A stretch of DNA of 64,000 bases. Source: Globisporangium splendens. Taxonomy: Eukaryota > Oomycota > Peronosporomycetes > Pythiales > Pythiaceae. Position 1 is the stretch's first letter. Every line of letters starts with the position of its first letter. The DNA lies in the NCBI GenBank assembly GCA_006386115.1, contig VFIW01000054.1, forward strand, positions 69,610 through 133,609, read 5' to 3'. Of the stretch, positions 1 through 10,141 are shown in pieces. The notes under the pieces were generated by a model. That model had not been told where the DNA came from, did not search any database, and saw only the letters and a program-made list of their open reading frames with translations. A program made the translations under genes and the position numbers.

Positions 1-99
1 TGGCTTGGCTATCCGCCGGACTCGGACACGTGGGAACCTCGAGAGACTCTTCAGTCTGATGTTCCCGACGTGGTTCACAGTTACGAACAGAGCTTGTAG
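1..99 (+). CDS. C-terminal end of a chromodomain-containing retrotransposon polyprotein (partial)
   Basis: The first 33 codons are open from the window edge and end in TAG at 97-99. They read WLGYPPDSDTWEPRETL and on to SYEQSL. This is the second half of a chromodomain: the W-x-G-Y then D-S-x-T-W-E-P signature followed by the start of the C-terminal helix. Chromodomains at the very C-terminus of integrase are typical of Ty3/gypsy chromoviruses, where they direct integration to marked chromatin. A purine-rich tract and an LTR-like block lie about 390 bp downstream, which fits the 3' end of such an element. Everything upstream (gag, protease, RT, integrase) is outside the window, so whether the element is intact cannot be judged. 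Confidence 0.8.
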   Translation, partial: WLGYPPDSDTWEPRETLQSDVPDVVHSYEQSL

Positions 100-424
100 T
101 GCTCTCGCGAGCACTAGAACGACTAGAGCCAAGCTCTTTATGGTCGTTCTCGAGCGTGCCTCCTAGGTTCCCTAGCAAACGCTCGACAAGATTCTCGTTC
201 TCGAGTCGGACAAACGTCTTCCACGACTCGAGCTTCGCTGTGCTGGACTGGCCTGGATCGTCGCTGCCGGACATCTTGCGCCAAAGGAAGAACAACTCCT
301 TGTAGAACCGACGTCCTCCACGCTTCTTGCGAATAGCGGAGATGTCGTACAAGCCGGGAGTCGTCCGCTGCCGCTTTGGCTCAGGCTGTTCTTCGCGCTT
401 CACTTGGTCGCTTGATCGCTTCAT
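1..424 (-). other. Open antisense reading frame in the retroelement 3' region, function unknown
   Basis: Reading leftward from an ATG at 424, 141 codons are open to the window edge. The product begins MKRSSDQVKREEQPEPKRQR and has a basic start, an aromatic patch (RRFYKELFFLWRKM) and a Ser/Glu-rich remainder. It lies opposite the chromodomain end, so one strand must be a shadow wherever the two overlap (1-99). The chromodomain signature makes the plus strand the safer call there. The balanced composition, an ATG just inside the polypurine tract and the lack of any plus-strand frame for 100-490 make an antisense gene possible. I recognise no domain. Confidence 0.25.
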
Positions 425-501
425 GGTCAATTGGAAAGTGAGAGCGGGTACCTCTTCCGAAAAGAAGTAAGTCCGTGATGGAACTTTAAGGGGAGGGATA
501 A

Positions 502-1109
502 TGTAATGGGCTAAGGCTGCCATTACATGCAAGGTGGCTCTTTGTGTGTGTCACACCACCTTGTGGAAGTGCATTGTGGGTGCGAAGATATTGGGTGAAA
601 CACATAATAGTGATCCCCACATGCACAGGTGACGTCATCGTCTGACGTCAGAGCAATCCGTGTCTGAGTTGAGTGTTGGTCGCTCGCAATCATTGAGATT
701 CGGCGTGATTACGCACAACAGTACTCTAGACATGTGAATGATGGTGCCTACTTGGGGAAACTGCACTGGTGATGAGAGCGACGTGTCTCTACCGTCTGAA
801 GTGAGTGGCAGAGCCAATCACTTCGCAGAGAATCCCGCGGTACTTCAAGTTCAAGTTTCTCGAAGATCCCGTAGGTTCAACCTCAGTGTACCCAAGGTTT
901 TATATATCAGGTTCATAGGTTTTATTTCTGCATGTTTAGGTTTCATGCATAAAACCTCTAGGAAGCCCTAGTGGTGTTTTACATGTAGTGTCAGGAACCA
1001 TAAGCTCATTTCAATTCAGTTGCATTTTTGCCAAGTCCCTCTCAAGTCTTCCTCTCAAGCGCAAGCGTGCGTGCCGTGTTTGAGGCTGTCTCGGACAACC
1101 TCTTCCACA
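502..1109 (+). repeat. Probable 3' LTR of the chromovirus-like element
   Basis: The segment starts TGTAATGG (502-509) just after the polypurine tract. This octamer is mirrored by CCATTACA (520-527), a perfect 8-bp inverted pair with a 10-nt loop. Inside are two CRE octamers (630-650) and a TATATAT box (901-907), plausible U3 promoter parts. Only one LTR is visible, so the right border near 1109 is an estimate. Confidence 0.5.
630..650. promoter_or_regulatory. Paired CRE-type bZIP sites in the LTR
   Basis: Two perfect TGACGTCA palindromes occur at 630-637 and 643-650, separated by five bases. TGACGTCA is the classic CREB/ATF-type bZIP site. Their place about 250 bp upstream of the TATATAT box at 901 fits an LTR enhancer. 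Binding has not been shown. Confidence 0.45.
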
Positions 1110-2555
1110 AGTGCAATGCCTGTCGCGGCGGCACCGAATCCGCGTGCCCTCTCTCCAAGCTCTGGACTGATTGGGAAGACACGTGCTCTTCACATGACCT
1201 AAACTTATACTTGTGGTGATACATTTGATCTGATATTGACTCGTAAATGATTTTTGCGTGACATTGGTGGTGACTTTGATGGCGACAACTTTTGTTTGTA
1301 GCTGGATCGTTTGGAAATATTCGGAGCTCCCCGTCTGAATGGAAATGTTTCTTGAAATATTACCCTTTTCAGCAGTGAGCATGAAATTTACATCGTAATA
1401 TACCAATGTCTCTTCACATGTGCAAATATTTCGAAAGTCTTTTTGTCTCGATTTTTTAAGCGTTAAATACTGCTAAACAGTGTTATTAACGCTAGCAAAA
1501 TGCATCGCATTAAGTACTGTGGGAAAAAAAGGTGACATCCCTAGGCTGGAGCATGCGGATGATGAGATGCATCGATCCACTCCAACGTGTTGCCTCAACA
1601 CCCATCGCGCAACCAAATCGAACTGTGGTGACGCTGGAATCTGTTATCCTCTTTATTGATCATAATCAGCGGCTACTTTAAATACGTGTACTTTGCGCAT
1701 ACATGTTTGAATTGGAACGACCCATTCATAAACGATTAGCTTCGTAGATATTTATTATCCGAGGCGATAAATGCTGTGTTTTTGTGTGGGAAATGCGTCC
1801 AGCGCGACGATTAAAAACTCATAAATTCTGCCGCAGACTGAGTGCTTGCCAGGTATGGGACTCACATTTCGTCACCTGCACACAGAAACGCACTGTTGGG
1901 CGATTGCGCGCGTGTGCTTTATGGTAAACCCAGTCGCACATTTTGCGCATGTGTGTGTGCACACGGTGTTCACTTTCTATCGGAGTAGCTTGGAAACTGC
2001 AACGCAGACGCTACTCGTTACGAACCAGATGCAGCGATCTATGTTCCTGGCAGGTCTCCGTTTTTAAAAACGGCGCGGCTGGGTCTTCTTTATCTATTTT
2101 TTCTCAGCGACGAGCAAGTCGCGTCTTGCTGCTGTAATTCTTTGTCTTCGAGTGCAAATGAACGCATTCGAAATGCTGCACATTTTTTTAAATACTGGCA
2201 GCAAGTGAATAAAAACATGCACTGCAGGCAGGTGGTGGCGTTATCAAACGATCTTTTTTTTTTCGTCAGCTTTCGCAACCACAAGTTAGCACAACCAATC
2301 AAAAAGCCACGTCAGAATGCTCACCCTCTCCCAAAAAACAGCAAAATGTGGCTCTTTCCGCTAATTCGGACATCGGGTTTTGGAAAATGCGGCACCTGTG
2401 AAACGAAGTGGCTTGCGAGCACACAGAAACATCAGGTGACCTCCCAAAGTGTCTTCCGCATGACTCAGCTCGCATTTTTCTTTTTGTCAGGCGCGCTTTC
2501 CCTTCCTCGCCGGGTCGTTTTCGCCCTTGTTCGTGAAAGGAAGCAGACGAGAGAG
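1110..2555. other. Intergenic region between the LTR element and the bZIP gene
   Basis: No convincing gene. Short open frames near 1020-1220 and 1846-2137 lack recognisable domains. The sequence is more A/T-rich than the flanking genes. The bZIP reading frame stays open upstream to 2142, but its translation there is unlike a structured protein and is probably 5' UTR. A TGACTCA element at 2461-2467 is listed separately. Confidence 0.5.
2461..2467. promoter_or_regulatory. AP-1/GCN4-type site (TGACTCA) upstream of the bZIP gene
   Basis: A TGACTCAGC element, the core AP-1/GCN4 site with a half-MARE extension, lies 89 bp before the chosen ATG of a bZIP gene. Two more cores, TGACTCA at 3618-3624 and TGAGTCA at 3646-3652, lie just beyond the stop codon. 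Autoregulation is an inference. Confidence 0.3.
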
Positions 2556-3503
2556 ATGTCGGTGGACAACGGCCGCGAACGACGAGCGCGGAGCGCCAGA
2601 GACGAGGGCGTGCTGCTGCTGATGGAATGCCCGAAAGCTGCTGGCGCTGTCGATGCGAGTCCGAGCGGCAGTAGCAGCAAAAGCAGCCGGCTGACGACGT
2701 CACGAACGCATGGCGAGCCGACGGCAGACGACAAAGTGCTACGTCGGCGCCTGCAGTACAAGATGCACCAGCGGCGCCACCGCGCCAAGCAGAAGCAGAA
2801 GATCGAGACGCTGGAGCATGAGGTGAGCGAATTGAGCGCCGAGATCTCGAATCTGCAGCTGCAATCCCGCTCGCTCCGGGAGCAGAACATATTTACGACG
2901 CGCGGCATGCTCACAGGTGCGCCCGCGAAGATCGTCAGGCAGTATTTTTCGATGTACAAGAATGGCTTCTCGCCGCGGCGACACCATGATCAGGAGAAGT
3001 TCATCCAGTCCGTCATGAGCAAAAACATCGAAGGACCGGACTATGTCGGGATCGAGACCATCAAGGAGCAGTGGCGGCTCTACGGCGTCTTTTTCGCGTC
3101 GACGCGCTACGAGACCCGGTCGTACGAGATCACGACGCTCGGCGACTTGACGATCGTTGTCGTCGACGCAGACATCCATATCCGACCACGGCGCGACGGC
3201 GTCACGGCACTGTGGCCGAATCTCCTCGGTAACGAAGAGCTCATCCAAGAAGTCGTCGGCAACCCGATCGTCATCCCAGGAAAGTATCGCTTCATGTTTG
3301 ACACAAACGGCGAGATGAGCTGGTTTGGCGCCGATCTGGACTTTGTGAACGGCTTGCAGCGCACGCTGGGCACGCTCGACAAGGTATTGGCGTTCATGGA
3401 AGGTGCAAAGATCTCGTTTGGGACGGGGCAGATCGGCTGCCACCCCGTCAAACGCGAAAGCACAAGTGATCCGCGCCATGATTTAGATTTCTTGCTCTCT
3501 TGA
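2556..3503 (+). CDS. bZIP transcription factor with Tyr at the invariant Asn position
   Basis: A 315-residue nuclear DNA-binding protein in one exon. The basic region (about 62-80) reads RRRLQYKMHQRRHRAKQK and is followed by heptad leucines L86, L93, L100 and L107. The spacing R76-x9-L86 is exactly that of a bZIP. Counting back eight residues from R76 gives Tyr68, where nearly all bZIPs carry the base-contacting Asn. Residues 1-60 are Ser/Arg-rich and look disordered. Residues ~110-290 form an unrecognised conserved-looking domain rich in aromatic and charged residues. The ATG at 2556 was chosen because upstream in-frame sequence back to 2142 has no protein character. Family membership is firm; target genes are unknown. 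Confidence 0.88.
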   Translation: MSVDNGRERRARSARDEGVLLLMECPKAAGAVDASPSGSSSKSSRLTTSRTHGEPTADDKVLRRRLQYKMHQRRHRAKQKQKIETLEHEVSELSAEISNLQLQSRSLREQNIFTTRGMLTGAPAKIVRQYFSMYKNGFSPRRHHDQEKFIQSVMSKNIEGPDYVGIETIKEQWRLYGVFFASTRYETRSYEITTLGDLTIVVVDADIHIRPRRDGVTALWPNLLGNEELIQEVVGNPIVIPGKYRFMFDTNGEMSWFGADLDFVNGLQRTLGTLDKVLAFMEGAKISFGTGQIGCHPVKRESTSDPRHDLDFLLS

Positions 3504-3955
3504 CGCAGCAGTAAGTCGTCGGTAAGTAAAATGTAGTAATATATATATTCTCTTTTTCTTCTTCAAGCCTCTGCACGCATTGCAATGAATCAGTTTTGGT
3601 GAGAACAGCCTCTTTGCTGACTCACCTCGAACAACCAACTTGAAATGAGTCAGCAGGACAAGAACACGGCACCACGGCACACAGATCTCATCAGTGGACG
3701 AGACTCACATGTTAAGCCTCGTGTCTCCCTTGTAGCTAGCTGTTGGCATGTGAGAGTTCGTCGAGACAGTGTGCTGTTTGTGATGGGCATGCACTGTCGA
3801 GAAAAAACTTGGTTGAGACCCACAAGCAACAGTGTCAGTAAAATGAATACTTCTCCCAGGGCAGCACACCAACAAGTCAGCACATACCAGAAGTTTCATA
3901 ATCATTCTTTCAGTCGTACTCACTAGAAATACTATTTCACTTTTACCTTCCGTCT
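3504..3955. other. Convergent intergenic region (bZIP / PDS5 3' ends)
   Basis: Both flanking genes end here. I see no coding frame with recognisable features. Two AP-1-type cores (3618-3624, 3646-3652) are the only motifs noticed. The 3' UTRs and poly(A) sites of both genes should lie here. Confidence 0.5.
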
Positions 3956-6900
3956 TCACTCTTCCTGTGGCTCATCATACTCCTGGACCTGAGGAAGACG
4001 ATCACTGGAAAGTTTCTTGCTGAATCGCGCTGCAACCGAGGTGCTCGGTAGTACATCGTCCATGTCGTCACCACTCTCGCTCGACTCGTCAGCGAATGCA
4101 AGTGCCTGGCTGCGGGCTTTCCGCATCAGCGATTGGCGTCGAGGTGGTGTCTCTGTATCCGACAACTTCTCGCTTGCGGGGGATGATAACGAACGCTTTT
4201 TCGCAGACTTGCGGCTTGACGCTGGCGTCCCCGCTGATGAGCGCCGCTTTTTGATCGACGCAGGGGGTGAACTAAGCTGCATAAAGTGATCGCGGATGTC
4301 GTGTCCCTTGATAGGAGATAGCGATGCCTAAAACACAGTCACAGTAACAAGAGCGAGTGAGTCCATTTCTCCATGCAATTTGTACCAACAGATATGACGA
4401 ATGCGCGTGCTTACCATAGTCCTTGGTCCTTTCTTTCGTGTCAAATCTCCAAGATCAAAAGACATGCTCTCTGAAGTGACATCATTCGCGTCGCTGCTTG
4501 CAGGGTTCGATGCCACAGGTTTCTTGCTGCCCCCTTTTGCGTACAGTTGCTTCGGAAGGTAGATTCTCCCTGGAAACGTCTTGAGATTGGACTGGTTCTT
4601 AATTTTCTTTTTCAAAAGTAGCGTGGCCGTGTCAATGAGTGGATAAATGTGTGTACTTTGTGGACTCGTGACATCGTCGCACTCTGACATCTTCGTGAGG
4701 ATCTGCAACAAGAACGCGATATTATCCGCTTGTGCGGCATTCCCAGACACGAGTCCATCCAGGAAGAAGCTCAAATGCAACAGCTGCTCACTCCAGACTG
4801 GATTGTGGAAGATGGATACATTCAAAGTGACACTGCTCTCAGCAGCTTCTTTTGGAAAGTCCGGATGGTGCGCAAGCAGGTGAATCACGTACGGAAGCGA
4901 GTACTCTGGTACCATCAAAGATTCCGCTTCGGCGCTTACTCCGTCGGATCCAGCACGAGCCATTGAGGCTTCAAACATCCGTCGCATTCTCTCCACTGCC
5001 GTCATCAACAAACTCCGGGCTTTCTTTTTCAACGCCATGCTCGGTTCAGACGCTGCCAGTGCCAAATAACTCAAGTATTTATGAGGATGAGGCACGGCAT
5101 GCTTCATCAAATGCGACGTCAGCTTGTTAATAAAGCATCCGCGAACTTCCTCGCTCGAGTCCTGCACAACGAAGCCAAGCACATGCCATTCCGAAACTGA
5201 AACTGAGCCTTCGATTTTACGATTGCGCATCAATTTCAGCAGACTGCTGGCTGCTGTTGCACGATATTTGGCAGCAAGTCCTGGATTCGACGTCCATTTT
5301 CGTCCGTCCGATCGCAGCAAGTCGAACAATAATGATGTCACTTGCTGAATTCGCGATTTTACTTCAGTTGACTCATAATCAACTTGGCAGTGCAAAAGTA
5401 GGTTCACTGCAACTTTGATCGCCGAGCAACGATTTTCAACCAGTTTTGCCGGTGTCACTTTAGATTTGTTGTTCTTTCGCTGTGCAGCGGGGTGTGTCGT
5501 GCCGTCATCGTTGACAAAACCTTCCAGCAAACTCGACCACAACGTTGAGACAAGAACCGTGTTGCGCGCAAGGTCCCTCCCGCAGAGCTTTGTAAACACC
5601 AGTAGACTTTGTAAAGTCGGCAGCGCCCATGGTGACTCTGGTGACGCGAGCCGTTTCTTTGAGCTTAGTTTCTGGATAAGTGCACTGGTTTGCTTGGTCA
5701 TGCCGTAAAAATTGGCGATGCTACGAGCTGCGAGCTTGGACACATGAACCTCTATTGCTGATAAAACAGAAGTCTGCTTCGACGTGCTTCCTGCACTGGG
5801 ACTCCAGCAATACACCTCCAACTGTTTAGACAGCATTGGAGAAGGAATTTCGTTGTCGTCAGCTTTGTCCAACTCACCACCGACACAACTCTGCTGCTTC
5901 TTCCAATACTCGGAGTAGTTTGCGAGCACCCCAAGCACACCTTCGATCACTCGCCAGTCCTTCTTGTCGTCACTGTCATCATCTTCACTTTCATCCTCGT
6001 CGTCCTCAGTCTCGTCTTCATCTTGCTTGGCAAGCAAAATGGATTCAAATTCTTCCTTGATGAACGGAGAGAAGACTTCGGGAGTGATCTTGGATACCAT
6101 CGTCAGCAACTCCACGATGTCACGATTTTCTTTCGCAAAGACAGTACCGTTTTGGATGAAAAAATAGAGGAATGTACTGACTGTTGCTTGGTTCAGCGTC
6201 AATAAATTCCATTTTCGACACAAATTCTTCAGGAATTCCCCCAATGGGGTCTTCGAGCCGACACTCTTGATCAGGCGATCCCTTGATGCACGAATCTCCT
6301 CCTGGGTCTTCGAAAAGGCACACAAACTCTCCATGTGCTTGAACACGGTCTGATCTTTCCAAACACTCAATTGTTCAAGCAACTTGCGTAGGTTGGTCGT
6401 TTCAGGAAACAAAGGTGACAGTGCATTGAACAGTCGCTCTTTTGCGCTGTCCAACCCAGCCGAGCTATTCAACCCACTTGGCAAACCCTTTGACAATCGA
6501 CGCTGCTGCTTCTTGGCTAAAATGAACTCCTGACAAGATTGCAAGCACTTGGCACGTTCGCTTAGGATTCTTCGCAGAGCTTCTTTCGACGCCGGATCGA
6601 GCGCTTGGAAAATGAAAAGCAGTCCTTTTGCACGGATCACCTCGGAAGCTGCTTTTGGGAGTAGAATGTCATCCAGCAACTGCACGACTCGCAATCTTAG
6701 TTCCTGCTGGGGATACGCAAAACATTTCAATACGAAGTCAGGAACCCATCCAAGTTTCTTGGAGTTGACGGTCGGAACGTTGTGATGCTTCAGTTCGTCT
6801 TCTTCTTCGTGACCGTCTTCCGGACTCCAGTGTCTGGAAATGTGAGCGGCGTACACTTGGCTTAACCCAGTCATGGTTTCCTTCCGAAGGATCACTTTTT

Positions 6901-8491
6901 TGTCCTTCATGCGTTCCCCTGTTTGGCGAAGGCATTCTTCACTAACGACCTCAAGATTGTTTGCCGCAAGGTCACACAACTCGTTGACGACGAGGCGTCG
7001 TACTTCCCAGTCGGGGTCACTCAGACGAAGAATGAACTCTTTCTCGATCAGGCTTCCAAGGTCAGCTTTGCGTTGCCAGATGATCGCACACACCTGCACC
7101 ATCTGTAGACGAATTTCTTTGCTCACATCGCGGAATCGCCCCAGAAAGTCGCGAAAGTTCTTCATGTACTGATGGCCATAGTCCGCGTGCGAAGACGCAA
7201 ACAAGCGTCCCATCAGTGCGATCGCCTCGGAACGAGTCGCGACCTCGTCCACTTGAAGCTGCATGCACACATTCGGAAGCACATACAGCAGGAGCGACGG
7301 GTTGATCTTATGCACTTCGTAAATGAGCGTGTAGACGTGCTCTTTCAGATCCGATGACTTTTGTGCAGTGAGACCAGATGGCGCGTCCACAAGAATACTG
7401 TTGAAAAAGTGCGAAAGATGGCTCTGAAGCTGATCACTGGAACGACGAATAACTTCTTGTGCCATGTGGTACGGACCGCGCTCGACTTCGTCGCGAAGTG
7501 ATGAGTTTTGTGCACTCGAAGCCTCACTCTCACCAGCACTAGCGTTAACCAATGGCGCCAAGAGTACATCGAGCAGTGGCTGCTCAACCATATCGCTGTC
7601 TTCGATGCATGCAGTCGTAATGGTGATCATCAGGTTTTCAATCTTCGCCGAGTGTCCTTTCCGAATCGCGTCGAAAAGCGCCTTGAAAAGTTGCACAAGC
7701 AGCGGCTCTTCGCCTTCTTCCACAGTGAACTCCATCCCAACGAGAAGTGAGCAGGACTTGGTACTCGCAAGACTTTCCAAAACGTGGAAATAATGCGCAT
7801 TACAGGACGTGTTCGCTTCATCGCCCTCGTCATTGGCTTCAATCGCTAGATTCCGGATTTGTTCGATAATCAGCTGGAAGGCATCATAGAGCTCCTCGTT
7901 TGACGTGAACGGCATGTCTGGCGCGTACACTCGAAGTAATTCCACAAAGCAGCACGCTGCCAGTGATCGCACATTTTCCCCATTGTGCGCCAGAATTCGC
8001 TCGTGCATGAGCTCGGAACACAACAGTTGCAATCGCTCCAGTGGCACGCTTTCATCTTCCTGGTGCTGATTCGGCATCTTCTGGAGCACCGTCCACGTCT
8101 GCTTCAGCCGTCGCGAGAGCTCGGACGCATTCGCGCCTGCCTGTGCTAAATACGACCCTGTCAAGATGCTTCTCTGTAGCGCAGCCTGCTTCTTTTTATC
8201 TGCTGGGCTTGCTCCGAGACGAAACGCGTCTGCATTCGCCATGGTTCTCGAGGATCTCCGCATGCGGCTTTCACCCTCGTTCTCTTCATGCTTGGATTTG
8301 TCTTCTTCGTTGTGTTCCTCCTCGCACTCGCTGTCGTCGACAGCATCTTCTGCTTCAATTTCTTCTCTGTCAGCCACGCGTTTGTTGCTTCGCTCCACAT
8401 TCTTGGACGCAGACGCCGCATGCCGCGTGCGCACAGGGCGGGTCTCCATCGCGTCCGCATTCGCGCTGCGCCTCTGCGTCGTCGACGCCAT
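3956..8491 (-). CDS. PDS5: Sister chromatid cohesion protein PDS5
   Basis: Two exons, 8491-4415 and 4327-3956, joined in phase 0 across an 87-bp intron (donor GTAAGC, acceptor TTTTAG), giving 1,482 residues. PDS5 is a HEAT-repeat protein that binds cohesin and controls its loading, release and acetylation. The family is shown by the N-terminal block ENVRSLAACCFVELLRVYAP followed by DMPFTSNEELYDAF, matching the conserved core VR-x-L-x-ACC-x(3)-LR-x-YAPD-x-P. About 1,200 residues of helical HEAT-type sequence follow. There is an acidic loop near residues 820-845 and a basic, Ser/Pro-rich tail in exon 2 with short SP/TP sites, as in other PDS5 proteins. Length is near the family norm of about 1,200-1,600. 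The ATG at 8491 precedes a disordered Arg/Glu-rich leader of about 100 residues. Confidence 0.9.
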
Positions 8492-8972
8492 CGTTCTCCT
8501 TCTTCCTGCCTGTCGCCTGCGAGGAAATCAACAAATGCGCACAATCAGGTTGGCGCATTCGCGGGAAAAAAAGTGTACGCTTAACACACCAACGGCAACA
8601 CGCTCAAAAATGGTCGGACACAAATGCGTGTTCCCTCTTGTGAAACAAGTGTACGTACAAATGATGCACGCTGACGTGTATCAAAATGTCGGTTAGATGT
8701 TAAATAGCATCTTCGTTTTGACCATGAAGCAAGAAAAGACATGGAAAATGGCCAGAGGAAGCAACGATGCTTTGTGCGTGTGTCTGCATGCGAATGTCTG
8801 CGTATGCTTGTATATTATAATGTTGGGGCAAATGGTACACTACTCTCTCCACAATCATCAAAACTGGCAGCAATCGCACACACGCATGGCCGAAGGAAGT
8901 CGTTCTCCGCCGCACACATGCGCATGCCGTTGCTTTTTTTTTTTCTAATACTTAACTGTCGTGGCATCGACG
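8492..8972. other. Intergenic region upstream of PDS5
   Basis: This holds the PDS5 promoter side and the 3' end of the next minus-strand gene. A T-rich run at 8935-8946 and scattered TG/CA-rich stretches are visible. I support no gene here; plus-strand frames in it continue only as shadows of the neighbouring gene. Confidence 0.5.
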
Positions 8973-9700
8973 CTACAGCTCGAACACCATGGAATAATCG
9001 GTGTCGTCTTCGCTCTCGCTGCCTGCGTTCACAACGTATCCGGATCCAGGCGCGTAGTACTGCGGCTCATCGTAACGAGGTCGTGGCGGTCGATGTGAGG
9101 ATGCGTGCGCTGCTTGGTGAGCGCGGATCGACGCCGGATCGGAGCGGCTGCTTGGCATCGGCGCAGCTGCTGTCGTCGGTCGCGGCGGTACGGGCGACGA
9201 GTGTCTGTGAATAGAGGAATCGGGTCGAAAGATGCCGCTGGTGGACGTCGACGGCATCGACGACGACGCTGTGGATGGTGGCGGGTGTGTTCGCCGCGGC
9301 TGATGGGAGCTGCGCGTGGTGGATCTTGTTATGCTGCCTGAGACATTTGATTCGCGTCGGCGGTGAGCGCTTGACTCGCGCGCTTGTCGCTCAGCGTCGG
9401 CATGTGGCGGCACGAGCGGGTTAATGCGCACGGGATGCCGTTCTTTCAAGAAGCCAAAGAGATGCCGCTTGCCGCTCTGAGCCTGCGTCGGTCTGCACAC
9501 ATAAGCAACACGACAATGTAAGCCATTAACCTCGCAACGCCGCTATATAAGAAACTGCAGAAGAGAATAACGCACGACATATCGCCCCCTGTGTGGCCGT
9601 TCGGATTGAGGTTCTGGCTGCTGCTCGCGCGCAGCTCATAGCAGACGCAGCTCGACATGAGGCGGCGGCAGTGGAAGCATCGGCCGTCCCACGTGCTCAT
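8973..9700 (-). CDS. Hypothetical protein with N-terminal Cys pairs and Ser/Pro-rich body
   Basis: Best model: exon 1 9700-9579 and exon 2 9492-8973, giving 213 residues. The acceptor GTGTGCAG is convincing. The donor GTCGTG is non-consensus and was chosen only because it preserves frame with an 86-bp intron, so this border is weak. The start MSTWDGRCFHCRRLMSSCVC has a C-x2-C and a C-x-C that could bind a metal. The rest is low-complexity (Ser, Pro, Arg, His), probably disordered, and ends in an acidic tail with SESEDDTDY. I do not recognise the family. The gene faces a small plus-strand frame 51 bp away, which suggests a shared promoter. Confidence 0.5.
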
Positions 9701-9751
9701 CGCGTCTCTTCTCTCTCGCGCTAATATTTATAAAATGGTCACGCAACCGGG

Positions 9752-10123
9752 ATGGCAGACCGCTGCTTGGTTCACGTGGATGAGACTGCCGAAGACAATG
9801 TCTCTTTCCTGGCGTGGACAGGCGGAGAAGCGAGCGCACCGCAGCGTACGACTCACTCGGATAGCAAAGAGATAGAGCAATTGGGGGCTCGCGTGGATAG
9901 AGCAGCACTCCGCGATAGATACAGACAGCGTCTTGGTGCTGCGACGCGAGCAATAGAGTGCGGGTGCTTTGTCTCCTCCCCCGATGGTCGGAAGCTCTGT
10001 CCACAACGCCACTACGAGCAGTGTCGGCACTGTGCAGCGCCGCTTGCTCGATTTTCACTTCGACTAAATACGAGCGCCATTGAACCAGGGCAGCGCATAC
10101 CCTCTGTAAATCTATTCATATGA
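9752..10123 (+). CDS. Small hypothetical protein (123 aa)
   Basis: One open frame with an ATG at 9752 and a TGA at 10121-10123. The product starts MADRCLVHVDETAEDNVSFL and later has CPQRHYEQCRHC, giving a Cys-x7-Cys-x2-Cys cluster. Charge is balanced, unlike most chance frames here. Support is limited to ATG context, composition, a short A/T-rich promoter-like stretch (9722-9735) in the gap to the divergent gene, and a perfect stem-loop beginning at its stop codon. An opposing frame (10058-9636) also exists. No family is recognised; it could be spurious. Confidence 0.4.
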   Translation: MADRCLVHVDETAEDNVSFLAWTGGEASAPQRTTHSDSKEIEQLGARVDRAALRDRYRQRLGAATRAIECGCFVSSPDGRKLCPQRHYEQCRHCAAPLARFSLRLNTSAIEPGQRIPSVNLFI

Positions 10124-10141
10124 TTGAACTTAATCATATGA
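10116..10141. repeat. Perfect 10-bp inverted repeat (stem-loop) at the end of the small ORF
   Basis: TCATATGATT (10116-10125) and AATCATATGA (10132-10141) are exact reverse complements separated by six bases. The stem overlaps the TGA of the small plus-strand frame. It could be an RNA hairpin in a 3' UTR or simply an A/T-rich palindrome; nothing distinguishes these. Confidence 0.45.

Larger units (their letters stand above)
1..1109 (+). mobile_element. 3' end of a Ty3/gypsy-type LTR retrotransposon (chromovirus-like)
   Basis: In order it contains the chromodomain end (1-99), about 390 bp without a convincing plus-strand gene, a polypurine tract AAGGGGAGGGA (488-498) and an LTR-like segment that starts TGTAATGG at 502. 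The arrangement pol, then PPT, then LTR shows the plus orientation. The right end is uncertain: the sequence ...TTCCACA ending near 1109 would give a TG...CA terminus, but without the 5' LTR or a target duplication it cannot be confirmed. Confidence 0.6.

Noticed and set aside
2142..2555. Upstream extension of the bZIP frame
   Set aside because: Open by chance in A/T-rich DNA; translation lacks bZIP-leader character and the ATG at 2556 fits better.
8741..9214. 157-codon plus-strand frame across the PDS5 upstream region
   Set aside because: Overlaps the minus-strand hypothetical gene; no domain, Arg/Ser-rich shadow composition.
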